Positions 8,714 to 19,289 are shown, numbered from the stretch's first letter. The stretch: DNA of 64,000 nt from Falsiroseomonas sp041690465 (GCF_041690465.1 NZ_JAWLHG010000016.1:1-64000); one strand, 5' to 3'. Notes: a model not told the origin generated them from the sequence alone. Translations and numbers: made by a program.

Positions 8714-9466
8714 TTGACCGCGCTGATAGAAATCGAGCGCCTGACCAAGCGCTTCGGGGCCTTCACGGCCGTGGACGACGTATCCTTCACCGTGTCGCGG
8801 GGCGAGGTGCTGGGGTTCCTTGGCCCGAACGGCGCCGGCAAGTCCACCACGATGCGCATGGTCGCCGGCTTCATGACGCCGACCGCCGGCACCGCGCGCA
8901 TCTGCGGCGAGGACGTGGTGGACAACCCGGTGGCCGCCAAGCGCCATCTCGGCTTCCTGCCCGAGGGCGCGCCCACCTACCCCGAGATGACCGTCACCGG
9001 CTTTCTCGGCTTCTGCGCCCGCGCCCGCGGCTTTCGTGGCGGCGAGCGCCGCGAGCGCGTGGCCCATGCGATGCACCTCACCCAGCTCGAAGGCGTGCGG
9101 CTGCAGCCGGTGGAGACGCTCTCCAAGGGCTTCAAGCGCCGCGTCGGCCTGGCCGCCGCGCTGCTGCACGACCCACCGGTGCTGGTGCTCGACGAGCCCA
9201 CCGACGGCCTCGATCCCAACCAGAAGCATGAGGTGCGCAACCTGATCCGCGCCATGGCGCCGCAGAAGGCGATCGTCATCTCCACCCATATCCTGGAGGA
9301 GGTCGCGGCGGTCTGCACCCGCGCGGTGATCATCGCGCGCGGGAAGGTGGTGGCCGATGCGACGCCGGCGGAGCTCGCCGCGCGCGGGCCGAGCATGGAT
9401 GCGGTGTTCCGCGCCCTGACGCTCGGCGAGGAAGCGGCGCCGGCGCGCGAGAGGGAGCTGGCCTGA
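8714..9466 (+). CDS. ABC transporter ATP-binding protein (GldA-like)
   Basis: A 250-residue ABC ATPase with a TTG start (TALIEIERLTKRFGAF). Walker A is GPNGAGKST at about residues 37-45, the signature region is the variant LSKGFKRRVGLAAALLHDP, and Walker B is VLVLDEPTDGLDPNQ. It energises the ABC-2 permease encoded next; the two genes overlap by one base (TGATG). The following GldG-like and DUF4340 genes make this a Gld-type module. Transported substrate unknown. Confidence 0.92.
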   Translation: MTALIEIERLTKRFGAFTAVDDVSFTVSRGEVLGFLGPNGAGKSTTMRMVAGFMTPTAGTARICGEDVVDNPVAAKRHLGFLPEGAPTYPEMTVTGFLGFCARARGFRGGERRERVAHAMHLTQLEGVRLQPVETLSKGFKRRVGLAAALLHDPPVLVLDEPTDGLDPNQKHEVRNLIRAMAPQKAIVISTHILEEVAAVCTRAVIIARGKVVADATPAELAARGPSMDAVFRALTLGEEAAPARERELA

Positions 9467-10197
9467 TGGGCGGCACGCTCACCGTCTTCCGCCGGGAGCT
9501 GGCGGGGTATTTCGCCACGCCGGTGGCCTATGTGTTCATCGTCATCTTCCTGATCATGGCCGGGGCGCTGACCTTCACCCTCGGTGGCTTCTTCACCCGC
9601 GGCCAGGCCGACCTGCAGCCCTTCTTCACCTTCGTGCCCTGGCTGTTCCTGTTCCTGGTGCCGGCGCTGACCATGCGCCTCTGGGCGGAGGAACGGCGCC
9701 TCGGCACGATCGAGCTGCTGCTGACGCTGCCGCTGGCGCAATGGCAGGCGGTGGTGGGGAAGTTCCTTGCCGCCTGGGCCTTCTGCGGCATCGCGCTGGC
9801 GCTGACCTTCCCGCTGGTGATCACCGTCAACGTGCTGGGCGAGCCGGACAACGGCGTGATCGCGACGGGCTATCTCGGCTGCCTGATGGTGGCCGGCGCC
9901 TTCCTGGCGGTGGGGGCGGCGATCTCGGCGCTGACCAAGAACCAGGTGATCGCCTTCGTGCTGGCGGTCGCCGCCTGCTTCTTCCTGACCGCCGCCGGCA
10001 GCCCGGTGGTGACGGAGTTCCTCTCCAAGCGGATCCCTGAGCTTGCCGAGATCGCGCGGGCGATCAGCGTGACGGATCGGCTGAACGGCTTCTCGCGAGG
10101 GATCATCTCGGCGCGCGACATCGTCTTCTTCGCCTCCTTCATCGGCTTCTTCCTCTTCGCCAACACCGTCGCGGTGGACCAGAGGAAGGCGGACTGA
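9466..10197 (+). CDS. ABC-2 type permease (GldF-like)
   Basis: A 243-residue integral membrane protein with six predicted hydrophobic spans (for example YVFIVIFLIMAGALTF, FFTFVPWLFLFLVPALTM, GIALALTFPLVITVNVL). The conserved ABC-2 coupling segment RLWAEERRLGTIELLLTLPL follows the second span. Start and coupling with the ATPase gene are fixed by the TGATG overlap. It forms the membrane channel of this ABC system and is followed three bases later by the GldG-like gene. Confidence 0.9.
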   Translation: MGGTLTVFRRELAGYFATPVAYVFIVIFLIMAGALTFTLGGFFTRGQADLQPFFTFVPWLFLFLVPALTMRLWAEERRLGTIELLLTLPLAQWQAVVGKFLAAWAFCGIALALTFPLVITVNVLGEPDNGVIATGYLGCLMVAGAFLAVGAAISALTKNQVIAFVLAVAACFFLTAAGSPVVTEFLSKRIPELAEIARAISVTDRLNGFSRGIISARDIVFFASFIGFFLFANTVAVDQRKAD

Positions 10198-10199
10198 GC

Positions 10200-12152
10200 A
10201 TGAGCACCACGACTGCCACCAATGCCCCCGTCCAGCGCGGCAAGCGCGGCTTCTCCGCCGCCCTCGCGCTGGTGCTGGCCGCGATCCTCGCGGTCGGCGT
10301 CAACATGCTGGCCGACCGCCTGCTGAGCCGCGCGCGGCTCGACCTCACCGAGAACCGCCTCTACACCCTCTCCGACGGCACGAAGCAGGTGCTGCAGGGG
10401 CTGCAGGACCCGGTGACGCTGCGGTTGTTCTATTCGCGCCGCCTCGGCGCCGCGATCCCGGCCTATGGCGCCTATTTCGACCGCGTGCGCGCCATGCTCG
10501 AGGAATACGTCTCGGTCAGCGGTGGCAAGCTGCGGCTCGAGGTGCTGGACCCCGAGCCCTTTTCCGAGACCGAGGACCGCGCCCAGGCCTATGGCCTGCA
10601 GGGCGTGCCGGTGGACCAGTCGGGCGAGCAGGTGTGGTTCGGCCTGGTCGGCTCCAACCTGCTCGACGACGAGCGGACCATCGCCTTCTTCCAGCCGGAG
10701 CGCGAGCGCTTCCTGGAATACGACCTGACCAAGCTGGTCTGGGAGCTGTCGAACCCGACGCGGCCGGTGCTCGGGGTGCTCTCCTCGCTGCCGCTGAACG
10801 GCGATCCGCGGGCGATGATGATGCGCCAGCCCGGCGTCGGGCAGCCCTTCGTGGTGATGAACCAGCTGCGCCAGTTCTATACCGTGCGCGACATCGCCGC
10901 CGATGCGCAGGTGATCGAGCCGGATGTGCAGGTGCTGCTGGTGGCGCATCCGCAGAACCTGCCGGACGCCACGCTCTACGCGATCGACCAGTTCGTGATG
11001 CGCGGCGGCAGGCTGATTGCGATGACCGATCCGCACAGCGAGAGCCAGGCCTCCCGCCCCTCCCCCGGCCAGCCGCCTTCGCGCGACACGTCGAGCAGCC
11101 TCGACCGTCTGCTGAACGCCTGGGGGATCGAGGCGCCCACGGACCAGGTGGTGCTCGATCAGCGCGGCGCCTGGCGCGTGCGCGGCGACCCGCGCGACCG
11201 GCTGCAGGTGGTGGACTATCTCGCCTGGTTCAACGTGCCGCAGGCCGGGCTGAACGACAGCGAGATCGCGACGGCCGAGCTGGCCCAGGTCACCGTCGCC
11301 TCGGCCGGCGAAGTACGCCGCCGCGAGGGTGCCGCCATCGAGTTCACGCCGCTGGTCACCAGCAGCGAACGCTCGCAGCTGGTGGATGCCACGCGTGTTC
11401 GCCAGGAGCCGAACCCGGCACGGCTGCTCGCGGACTTCCAGCCCGACGGCCAGGCGCATGTTCTCGCCGCGCGGGTGCGCGGGCAGCTCTCCTCCGCCTT
11501 CGAAGCCGCGCCCCCGCCGCCGGAGGGCGCCGAGCGCCCGGCCGATTTCCCGGCGCACCGCGCCCGCACCGAAGGGCCGGCGAACCTGGTCGTCGTCAAC
11601 GATGCCGACATCCTGGAGGACCGCTTCTGGGTCCGCACCCAGGATTTCTTCGGCCAGCAGGTGGCCACGCCCTTCAGCGACAATGGCGCCTTCGTCATCA
11701 ACATCGCCGACACGATGGCAGGCGGCGAGGCGCTGGTGGGGCTCCGCTCGCGCGGTGAATCGCTGCGGCCCTTCGAGATGGTGGAGGATATCCGCCGCGG
11801 CGCCGAGGCGCAGTATCGCCAGACCGAGCGTGGCTTGCAGGAACGGCTGGAAGCCACCGAGCGCAGGCTGCGGGAGCTCCGCCAGGGCCCGACCGGGCCC
11901 GGCGCACAGGGGCAGCAGGCCAGCCCGGTGATCACCCCCGAGCAGCGCGCCGAGATCGACCGCGCGCGCGAGGAGATCCGTCGCACCCGCAGCGAGCTGC
12001 GCCAGGTGCAGCTCGAATTGCGGCGCGACATCGAGGGGCTGGAGGGCTGGCTGCGCGTCTTGAACATCGCGCTGGTGCCGGCGCTGCTGACGGTGTTCGC
12101 GATCTTCCTCGGCGTGGTGCGGGCCAGGCGCCGCGCGGGAGCGCGGGCATGA
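10200..12152 (+). CDS. GldG-family ABC transporter auxiliary protein
   Basis: A 650-residue protein with one N-terminal membrane segment (FSAALALVLAAILAVGVNMLA), a large extracytoplasmic part and a C-terminal membrane segment (VLNIALVPALLTVFAIFLGVV). The start RLDLTENRLYTLSDGTKQVL and the motif VTLRLFYSRRL are characteristic of the GldG / ABC_transp_aux family. A charged helix (about residues 530-615, rich in E, R and Q) before the last span is probably a coiled coil. In related loci such proteins accompany GldA/GldF-like transporters, probably as periplasmic partners. It overlaps the DUF4340 gene by four bases. Confidence 0.88.
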   Translation: MSTTTATNAPVQRGKRGFSAALALVLAAILAVGVNMLADRLLSRARLDLTENRLYTLSDGTKQVLQGLQDPVTLRLFYSRRLGAAIPAYGAYFDRVRAMLEEYVSVSGGKLRLEVLDPEPFSETEDRAQAYGLQGVPVDQSGEQVWFGLVGSNLLDDERTIAFFQPERERFLEYDLTKLVWELSNPTRPVLGVLSSLPLNGDPRAMMMRQPGVGQPFVVMNQLRQFYTVRDIAADAQVIEPDVQVLLVAHPQNLPDATLYAIDQFVMRGGRLIAMTDPHSESQASRPSPGQPPSRDTSSSLDRLLNAWGIEAPTDQVVLDQRGAWRVRGDPRDRLQVVDYLAWFNVPQAGLNDSEIATAELAQVTVASAGEVRRREGAAIEFTPLVTSSERSQLVDATRVRQEPNPARLLADFQPDGQAHVLAARVRGQLSSAFEAAPPPPEGAERPADFPAHRARTEGPANLVVVNDADILEDRFWVRTQDFFGQQVATPFSDNGAFVINIADTMAGGEALVGLRSRGESLRPFEMVEDIRRGAEAQYRQTERGLQERLEATERRLRELRQGPTGPGAQGQQASPVITPEQRAEIDRAREEIRRTRSELRQVQLELRRDIEGLEGWLRVLNIALVPALLTVFAIFLGVVRARRRAGARA

Positions 12153-13249
12153 AGCGGCGCAATCTACTGCTGCTCGGCACCGCCGCCGCCGCGACGGTCG
12201 GCGCCGCGGTGCTGCTGACGCCGAACCGCACCGAGGTGCCGCTCTCCACCGCCGTGCCGCTCGCCTTCCCGGGCCTGGCGCCACGGCTGGCGAATGCGGC
12301 GCGGATCGAGGTGGTGCGGCATGACGGCACGCTCACCATCAACCGCGCCGGCGAGGCCTGGGTGCTGCCGGCCAAGGCCGACCATCCGGTGCGCCCCGAG
12401 CGCGTGCGCGAATTGCTGGTCGGGCTCACCGAGCTGCGCCTGACCGAGCCGCGCACCGCCAACCCGGAGATGCTGGAACGCCTCGGCGTCGAGGACCCGA
12501 CGAAGGAGGGCGCGACCTCCTCGCTGCTGCGGGTGCTGGATGCGGAGGGGCGGCCGATCGCCGAGCTGATCGTCGGCCGGCGCCGGATGCGCGTGCAGGG
12601 CAACGTGCCCGAGAGCGTCTATATCCGCCGCCCCGGCGAGACCCAGGCGTGGCTTGCCGAGGGCCGGCTGCCGCTGGATGCCGACCCGAATCTCTGGATC
12701 GACCGCGACATCGCCAACATTCCGCGCGAGCGGCTGCGGGTGGCGGAGATTTCCCGGGTCGGCGAGCCGCCGCTGGTGCTGCGCCGTGGCCCGGATGCCG
12801 AGGACAGGCTGGCCGTGGTGCAGCCGGAACAGACGCCGGAGCTCGACGAGATCAGCGTGGACGAGGTCTCCCGCGCCTTCGAGTTCCTCACCTTCCTCGA
12901 CGTGAAGCGCGAGGCGGACATGCCGGGCGAGCGGCTCGGCGAGGGCCGGTTCGAGCTGACCGACAACCTGCGCATCGCCGCGGTCGTGCACAAGGACGGC
13001 GAGAACATCTGGGTGCGCCTCTCGGCCGAGGGCGACGAGGAGGCGCAGCGGCTGAATGCACGCTGGCACGGCTGGGCGTATCAGGTCGGCCAGTGGAAGG
13101 AGAAGGCGCTGGTGCCGCGGCTGGCGGACCTGGCGAAGCAGGAGCGGCAGCAGCCACCGGCGGAGCAGGCGCCCACGGCGCAGCCCCCTTCGGAACAGCC
13201 GACACAGCCGCCTGCGCCCGCAGAGCAGCCTGCCCAGCAGCAGCAGTGA
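12149..13249 (+). CDS. DUF4340 domain-containing protein
   Basis: A 366-residue protein with an N-terminal signal anchor (MKRRNLLLLGTAAAATVGAAVLL). The mid-region pattern matches DUF4340: IEVVRHDGTLTINRAGEAWVL, LLVGLTELRLTEPRTANPE, LGVEDP, VGRRRMRVQGNVPESVYIR. DUF4340 proteins are commonly encoded right after GldG-like genes. The C terminus is a low-complexity Pro/Gln/Glu tail. Its ATG overlaps the gldG-like stop, making it the fourth gene of the module. The function of the family is unknown. Confidence 0.85.
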   Translation: MKRRNLLLLGTAAAATVGAAVLLTPNRTEVPLSTAVPLAFPGLAPRLANAARIEVVRHDGTLTINRAGEAWVLPAKADHPVRPERVRELLVGLTELRLTEPRTANPEMLERLGVEDPTKEGATSSLLRVLDAEGRPIAELIVGRRRMRVQGNVPESVYIRRPGETQAWLAEGRLPLDADPNLWIDRDIANIPRERLRVAEISRVGEPPLVLRRGPDAEDRLAVVQPEQTPELDEISVDEVSRAFEFLTFLDVKREADMPGERLGEGRFELTDNLRIAAVVHKDGENIWVRLSAEGDEEAQRLNARWHGWAYQVGQWKEKALVPRLADLAKQERQQPPAEQAPTAQPPSEQPTQPPAPAEQPAQQQQ

Positions 13250-13686
13250 CCAACCCGCGCGAGAACCCGACCCGCCCCTGGGTGGGCATCGGGGTGCTCG
13301 CCTTCCGCGGGGAACAGGTGCTCCTCGTCCGCCGCGGACGGCCGCCACGGATGGGCGAGTGGTCGCTGCCCGGCGGCGCGCAGCGCCTCGGCGAACGTGC
13401 GGAGGAAACGGCGCGGCGCGAGCTGCGCGAGGAAGCGGGGATCGAGGTCGGCCCGCTCGAACTGCTCGCGGTGGTTGATGCGATCACGCCGGGCGAGCCG
13501 GATGCCGGGCCGCGCTTCCATTACACCATCATCGACTACCTCGCGCGCTGGGAAGCGGGCGAGGCGCGGCCGGGCGGCGACGTGACCGAGGTGGCGTGGT
13601 GCGACAGCGCCGATCCTGCGCCCTTCGCGCTATGGCCCGAGGCGCTGCGCGTGATCGCGCTCGCGCGGAGGCGGCTCGGGCTGTAG
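13246..13686 (+). CDS. NUDIX hydrolase
   Basis: A 146-residue protein. A full NUDIX box is visible, GAQRLGERAEETARRELREE plus AGI, giving the Gx5Ex7REUxEExGU pattern that binds the metal-pyrophosphate of the substrate. The preceding VGIGVLAFRGEQVLLVRRG and PRMGEWSLPGG are typical of ADP-ribose or nucleoside-diphosphate-type NUDIX enzymes. The GTG start at 13246 overlaps the upstream stop (GTGA), so it is read as the last gene of the 8714-13686 operon. Exact substrate unknown. Confidence 0.9.
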   Translation: MTNPRENPTRPWVGIGVLAFRGEQVLLVRRGRPPRMGEWSLPGGAQRLGERAEETARRELREEAGIEVGPLELLAVVDAITPGEPDAGPRFHYTIIDYLARWEAGEARPGGDVTEVAWCDSADPAPFALWPEALRVIALARRRLGL

Positions 13687-13689
13687 CCC

Positions 13690-15094
<1,405 letters not shown>

Positions 15095-15102
<8 letters not shown>

Positions 15103-15364
15103 GGCGTCGCCGGCGCCGCAGCAGGCCGATCGCCAGGAACAGCGCGCCCAGCAGGAGCGGTATCAGCCAGCCGGGCCATTCCAGCACCGGCAGGAAGACG
15201 TCGTTCCAGAGCTCGGGCGAGAGCCGGCGCTGCACGCCGGCCTGGAAGGTGTTCAGGAAGGGCGGGTGGATCGCGAAGATCGCCGCGCCGAGCGGCGCGC
15301 CCGGGCCGAACCAGGCGGCGATGCCGCCGGCCAGAACGAGCAGCACCACTCCGAGGATCCTCAT
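15095..15364 (-). CDS. Small two-span membrane protein, unknown function
   Basis: An 89-residue protein with an N-terminal hydrophobic segment (ILGVVLLVLAGGIAAWF) and a C-terminal one (GWLIPLLLGALFLAIGLL) ending in a run of arginines, which places the C terminus in the cytoplasm. I do not recognise a family. It lies between msrP and the NtrC-type regulator on the same strand and overlaps the regulator start by eight bases, so co-expression is likely. It is too short and has too few spans to be MsrQ, the usual heme partner of MsrP. Confidence 0.6.
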
Positions 15365-15437
15365 GACCGGCGCATCGGATTCAGACCTCCGGTGCTCGGC
15401 GCGTGCCGCGCCTGCGCCCTCCGATCATCGGATGCGC

Positions 15438-16433
15438 TCACGCCCAGAGCCGCTCGTTCTGCAGGTTCGTGTAGAGATCCGCGACGAACTCGCCATAGCC
15501 GTTGAACAGGCGCGTCGGCACGCGTTCGTTGCTGCCGATCAGCCGCTCGGTCGCCTGGCTCCAGCGGGGATGCGGCACCTCCGGGTTCACGTTGGCCCAG
15601 AAGCCGTATTCGCTGCCCTGCAGCGTCTCCCAGAAGCTCTTCGGCCGCTCGTCGGTCAGGGTGATGCGGGCCAGCGACTTGCCGGATTTGAAGCCGTACT
15701 TCCACGGGAAGAGCACGCGGAACGGGCCGCCATTCTGCGCCGGCAGCGGCTTGCCGTAGAGGCCGACCGGCATGAAGGTCAGCTCGTTGCCCGCTTCCTC
15801 GATGGTGCAGCCCTCGATATGCGGCCAGGGGTACCAGCTCTGGCGCAGGCCGATCATGTGGGGCTGCACCTGCGCCGTCTCGAAGCGGACGTATTTCGCC
15901 GAGCCGAGCGGCTTCACGATCTCCAGCAGCTTCGAAAGCTGGAAGCCGGTCCAGGGCACCGTCATCGCCCAGGCCTCGACGCAGCGCAGGCGATAGACCC
16001 GCTCCTCGAGGCCGATGCGGCGGATCAGGTCGTCCACGTCGAACTCGCCGGGCTCCTCGACCATGCCGTCCACCTTCACCGTCCAGGGGCGGGTCGGCAT
16101 CTTCAGCGCGCTCGGCCAGATGTCCTTGTTGCTGCCGAATTCGTAGAAGTTGTTGAACGTGACAGGCTCGCGCTCGCCGGTCAGGTCGCGGCCGGGCTGA
16201 TAGCGCGTGTTGCGCATGGCCGGCGGCAGGTCGGGGATGTCGGCGGGGTTGCGGGTCCAGGGGTCGGCGGCGGGCTCGCGGCGGCCGAACAGCCACTGCG
16301 CCTCGGCGGCGGCCGCGGGCAGCAGCATTGCACCGGCACCGGCACCGATCAGCGTGCGGCGATTGAGGTAGGCCTGTTCGGGCGTCGCCTCCCGCTCGGG
16401 GATCTCCCAGCCACGCCTGCGAAGGATGCGCAT
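15438..16433 (-). CDS. msrP: Periplasmic methionine sulfoxide reductase catalytic subunit MsrP (YedY)
   Basis: A 331-residue protein with a twin-arginine signal (LNRRTLIGAGAGAMLLPAAA) ahead of a sulfite-oxidase-type molybdopterin fold. The family N terminus GWEIPEREATPEQAYLNRR is clear, and the molybdenum-ligand cysteine lies in RLRCVEAWAMTVPW. MsrP repairs oxidised methionine in periplasmic proteins using electrons from the membrane heme protein MsrQ. No msrQ is adjacent; the next gene encodes only an 89-residue membrane protein. The upstream intergenic region to the GT39 gene is 57 bases. Confidence 0.93.
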   Translation of the reverse strand: MRILRRRGWEIPEREATPEQAYLNRRTLIGAGAGAMLLPAAAAEAQWLFGRREPAADPWTRNPADIPDLPPAMRNTRYQPGRDLTGEREPVTFNNFYEFGSNKDIWPSALKMPTRPWTVKVDGMVEEPGEFDVDDLIRRIGLEERVYRLRCVEAWAMTVPWTGFQLSKLLEIVKPLGSAKYVRFETAQVQPHMIGLRQSWYPWPHIEGCTIEEAGNELTFMPVGLYGKPLPAQNGGPFRVLFPWKYGFKSGKSLARITLTDERPKSFWETLQGSEYGFWANVNPEVPHPRWSQATERLIGSNERVPTRLFNGYGEFVADLYTNLQNERLWA

Positions 16434-16490
16434 GTCTCTCTCCGTGTCTCGCGGGCCGATGGCTACTAGGTCGCGCCGCCCGGCGCCGCG

Positions 16491-17942
16491 TCAAGGCACG
16501 GGACGCGGCAGCAACGCCGAAGGCGGCAGCTCCCGGTGGGTCTCGACCCGGAAGCGCCGGTAGCGCTCCGCCTCGATGCCCCGCCGGGCGCGGACGAGGG
16601 GACCTTCGGCGCTCCCGACCGGCTCGGCTCCGGGCCAGGCGGGGGCACCTGATCGCCTTTCGCTCTGGACCAGCAATCCGGTTACGCCCGGCGGGGGTGG
16701 GGGCAGGTCGAAAAATGCCCAGCGGGCATCCAGCGCCACCACGGGCACGCCCGGCGGCAACCGAAGCGCGAGCTGGGCGGCCAGGCCGTACTCCTCGGCC
16801 GCGACGAAACCGGCGCCGAGCCGTTGCCGCTCCGCCTCGACCTGCGCGGCGAAATCGTCCCAGCCGCCGAGGCGGGCCAGCGTCTGGTCCAGCCGGCGAG
16901 GCAGCGGCACCGGCGCGAAGGCGGCCTGCACATAGACGGCGATGGCGATCACGGCGCCGAGCGCCACCGCCGGCCGCCGCCAGGCCATCAGGCGACGCGG
17001 GGTGAAGGCGGCGGCGGCGATGCAGGCGGCGGGGTAGAGGATGGCCGGCCAGTTGCCCTGCACGCGGCTGCCCGTCGCCTGCCAGAGGAAGATCGCCGCC
17101 CCGGGCAGGACCATCGCCGAGAGCAGCGCGGCCGCCGCATCGCCGCGCCTGGCCCAGGCCACCGCGGCGAGGCCCGCCCCGGCGACGCACAGCACGAAGA
17201 TGATCGGCGTCGCCGCGCCGATCTGGCTGCCGAGCAGCTCGCCGAGGTAGCGCAGCGTGAAGCCCGGGGCATCGGCGCCCGCGCGGCCGCCCTGCTTGGC
17301 CAGCGAGGCCCAGCCCTGGGCTGCGTTCCAGGCAAGCACCGGGGAGAAGACCAGCAGTGCGAGCGCGCCGCCGGCGTAGAGCCGCCAGTCCCGCCACCAG
17401 CGCCAGGCGGCGCGGCTTCCGGCCAGCCACAGCACCACGCCGAGCCCGAGCAGGACAGCGGTGTATTTCGACGCCAGCGCCAGCCCCGCCAGCAGCCCGA
17501 AGGCGAGCCACCAACGCCCGTCCTGCGTCGCGTGCAGCCGCGCCAGCGCCCAGAGTGCCGCGGTCCAGAACACCAGCAGCGGCAGGTCCGGCGTGGCGAG
17601 GATGCTGCCGAGCCCGACCACCATCGTCACATTGAACAGCACCGCCGCGGCGATGCCCGGGCGCCGCGCCGGAAAGAGCGAGTCCGCCGCCCACGCCAGC
17701 AGCACGCTGACCACCGCGATGGAAATCGGCCCCATCAGCCGGATGCCGAGCGCGCCTTCGCCTGCCAGCAGCGTGCCGGCGCGGATGAACAGCGCGACCA
17801 TCGGCGGGTGGTCCAGGTAGCCGGGCTGCAGCGCGCGCGACCACACCCAGTAATAGGCCTCGTCGGGCGCCAGCGGCACCATCGCCGCGACGAGCAGCCG
17901 CAGCGCGGTGACCGCCAGCAGCGCCGCCAGCCAGGGATTCAT
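16491..17942 (-). CDS. Glycosyltransferase family 39 (ArnT / dolichyl-phosphate-mannose mannosyltransferase-like)
   Basis: A 483-residue polytopic membrane protein. It starts MNPWLAALLAVTALRLLVAA, then PLAPDEAYYWVWSRALQPGY with the acidic DE motif used by GT-C enzymes, then DHPPMVALFIRAG. Many hydrophobic spans follow (to about residue 360), and a soluble C-terminal region. GT39 enzymes move a sugar from a polyprenyl-phosphate donor to a lipid or protein on the periplasmic face. The ATG at 17942 overlaps the stop of the upstream GT2 gene (ATGA). That GT2 probably makes the polyprenyl-phosphate sugar used here. Confidence 0.88.
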   Translation of the reverse strand: MNPWLAALLAVTALRLLVAAMVPLAPDEAYYWVWSRALQPGYLDHPPMVALFIRAGTLLAGEGALGIRLMGPISIAVVSVLLAWAADSLFPARRPGIAAAVLFNVTMVVGLGSILATPDLPLLVFWTAALWALARLHATQDGRWWLAFGLLAGLALASKYTAVLLGLGVVLWLAGSRAAWRWWRDWRLYAGGALALLVFSPVLAWNAAQGWASLAKQGGRAGADAPGFTLRYLGELLGSQIGAATPIIFVLCVAGAGLAAVAWARRGDAAAALLSAMVLPGAAIFLWQATGSRVQGNWPAILYPAACIAAAAFTPRRLMAWRRPAVALGAVIAIAVYVQAAFAPVPLPRRLDQTLARLGGWDDFAAQVEAERQRLGAGFVAAEEYGLAAQLALRLPPGVPVVALDARWAFFDLPPPPPGVTGLLVQSERRSGAPAWPGAEPVGSAEGPLVRARRGIEAERYRRFRVETHRELPPSALLPRPVP

Positions 17943-19051
17943 CGCGCGCGCCAGATCAGGGTGGCGGAGACGGCGTAGTTCCACACCACGGTGATCAGCG
18001 CCCCTGCCGCGCCGGCCAGCCCCCAGGCGAGCACTCCGTCGCGCACCAGCAGCCCGGCAATGCCGACATTCGCCGCCGCGCCGACGCCGCAGACCAGGTA
18101 GAACAGCACCAGCCCACGCCACAGCGCCGCACCGCGCAGCCTAGCGTCGCGATAGGTGATGCGGTTGTTCAACACGAAGTTGGCGGTCATGGCGACCAGC
18201 GTCGCGCCCCATTGCGCCGCGGCGAAGCCGAGCCCCCCAAGCCCCACCAGCACGGCGAGTGCGGCCATGTGCACCAGCACGCCGAAGCCGCCGACCGCGG
18301 CGAAGGCCAGGAAGCGCAGCGGCACCACGCCGCCGGTCGCCTTGTCCAGCAGCAGGCCGGCGAATTCCAGCAGCACCGTGGCGTCCAGCTTGGAGGCGCC
18401 GTGCTCGCGCGCGCGGAAGGCGTAGGGGATCTCGGCGACCTGCAATCCGCGCGGCGCGGTCAGCAGGATGTCGAGTAGGATCTTGAAGCCGCGGCCGGTC
18501 AGGCGGGGCGCGACCTGCTCCACCAGATCGCGCCGGAGCAGGAAGAAGCCGCTCATCGGGTCGGCGACCGGCGCCGGCAGCAACGCCTGCGCGAGCCGCG
18601 TTCCGGCATCCGAGAGCGCGCCGCGGGCCGCCGAGAAGCCGCCCTGCGCAGCGCCGCCCTCGACATGGCGAGAGCCGATGGCGATGTCGGCGCCGCGCTC
18701 CACCGCGGCGAGCATGGCCGGCAGGATCGCCTCGTCGTGCTGCAGGTCGCCATCCATCACCGCGACGAAGGGCGCGGAGACCGAGAGCATGCCCTCGATG
18801 CAGGCCGAGGCCAGGCCGCGCCGGCCGATGCGGCGGATGCAGCGGATGCGTGGATCGGTGGCGGCGATCGCGCGCACGGCGGCGGCAGTGCCGTCCGGGC
18901 TGTCGTCGTCCACGAACACCGCTTCCCAGGCGATGCCGGCGAGCGCCGCATGCAGCCGTGCAACCAACGGCGCGACGTTCGCTGCCTCCCGGAACACCGG
19001 GATGACGACGGCAAGGTGGGCCGGCAGGGAAAGGTCGGTCGGCGCGGTCAC
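17939..19051 (-). CDS. Polyprenyl-phosphate glycosyltransferase (GT2) fused to a GtrA-like domain
   Basis: A 370-residue protein. Residues ~12-235 form a DPM1-type GT2 domain: VVIPVFREAANV, VFVDDDSPDGTAA, VMDGDLQHDEAILP (DxD metal site), DPMSGFFLLRRD and GFKILLDIL. Residues ~245-368 are a four-span GtrA-like domain (FLAFAAVGGFGVLVHM, ANFVLNNRITYRD). Such fusions charge a polyprenyl phosphate with a sugar and may help flip it. It is coupled to the downstream GT39 gene by a four-base overlap, a logical donor-transferase pair. Confidence 0.92.
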   Translation of the reverse strand: MTAPTDLSLPAHLAVVIPVFREAANVAPLVARLHAALAGIAWEAVFVDDDSPDGTAAAVRAIAATDPRIRCIRRIGRRGLASACIEGMLSVSAPFVAVMDGDLQHDEAILPAMLAAVERGADIAIGSRHVEGGAAQGGFSAARGALSDAGTRLAQALLPAPVADPMSGFFLLRRDLVEQVAPRLTGRGFKILLDILLTAPRGLQVAEIPYAFRAREHGASKLDATVLLEFAGLLLDKATGGVVPLRFLAFAAVGGFGVLVHMAALAVLVGLGGLGFAAAQWGATLVAMTANFVLNNRITYRDARLRGAALWRGLVLFYLVCGVGAAANVGIAGLLVRDGVLAWGLAGAAGALITVVWNYAVSATLIWRAR

Positions 19052-19214
19052 GCCGGGGGCTTAGAGCAGATCGCCGGAGGGCGGAATCGCCCGGGGGCGT
19101 GAATCTGCTCTACGAAAGCGGCCTGGAGCGCCGTGCGCTGGAGTTGGACCAGGCGCCGGGCGCCTCGGCCTCCGCAGATATCGCGGCCAGCCTCCTGGCA
19201 CCCTGCCGCCGTGG

Positions 19215-19289
19215 TCAGCCGAGGCCGAGGAAGCTCAGGATCGCGATGACGATGACGACGGCGCCGACGATGTAGACGATGCTGTTCAT
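19215..19289 (-). CDS. Very small hydrophobic membrane protein (24 aa)
   Basis: A 24-residue reading frame from ATG 19289 to TGA 19215, almost entirely one hydrophobic span: MNSIVYIVGAVVIVIAILSF ending LGLG. From memory, very similar tiny proteins occur in many Alphaproteobacteria as unnamed membrane peptides. It sits alone in the ~320-base interval between two glycan gene groups. No clear ribosome-binding site is visible, which lowers confidence. Confidence 0.5.
   Translation of the reverse strand: MNSIVYIVGAVVIVIAILSFLGLG

Noticed and set aside
8714..13249. Inference that the organism glides, from the Gld-like genes
   Set aside because: No other gliding or type IX secretion gene is present; similar ABC modules occur in non-gliding bacteria.
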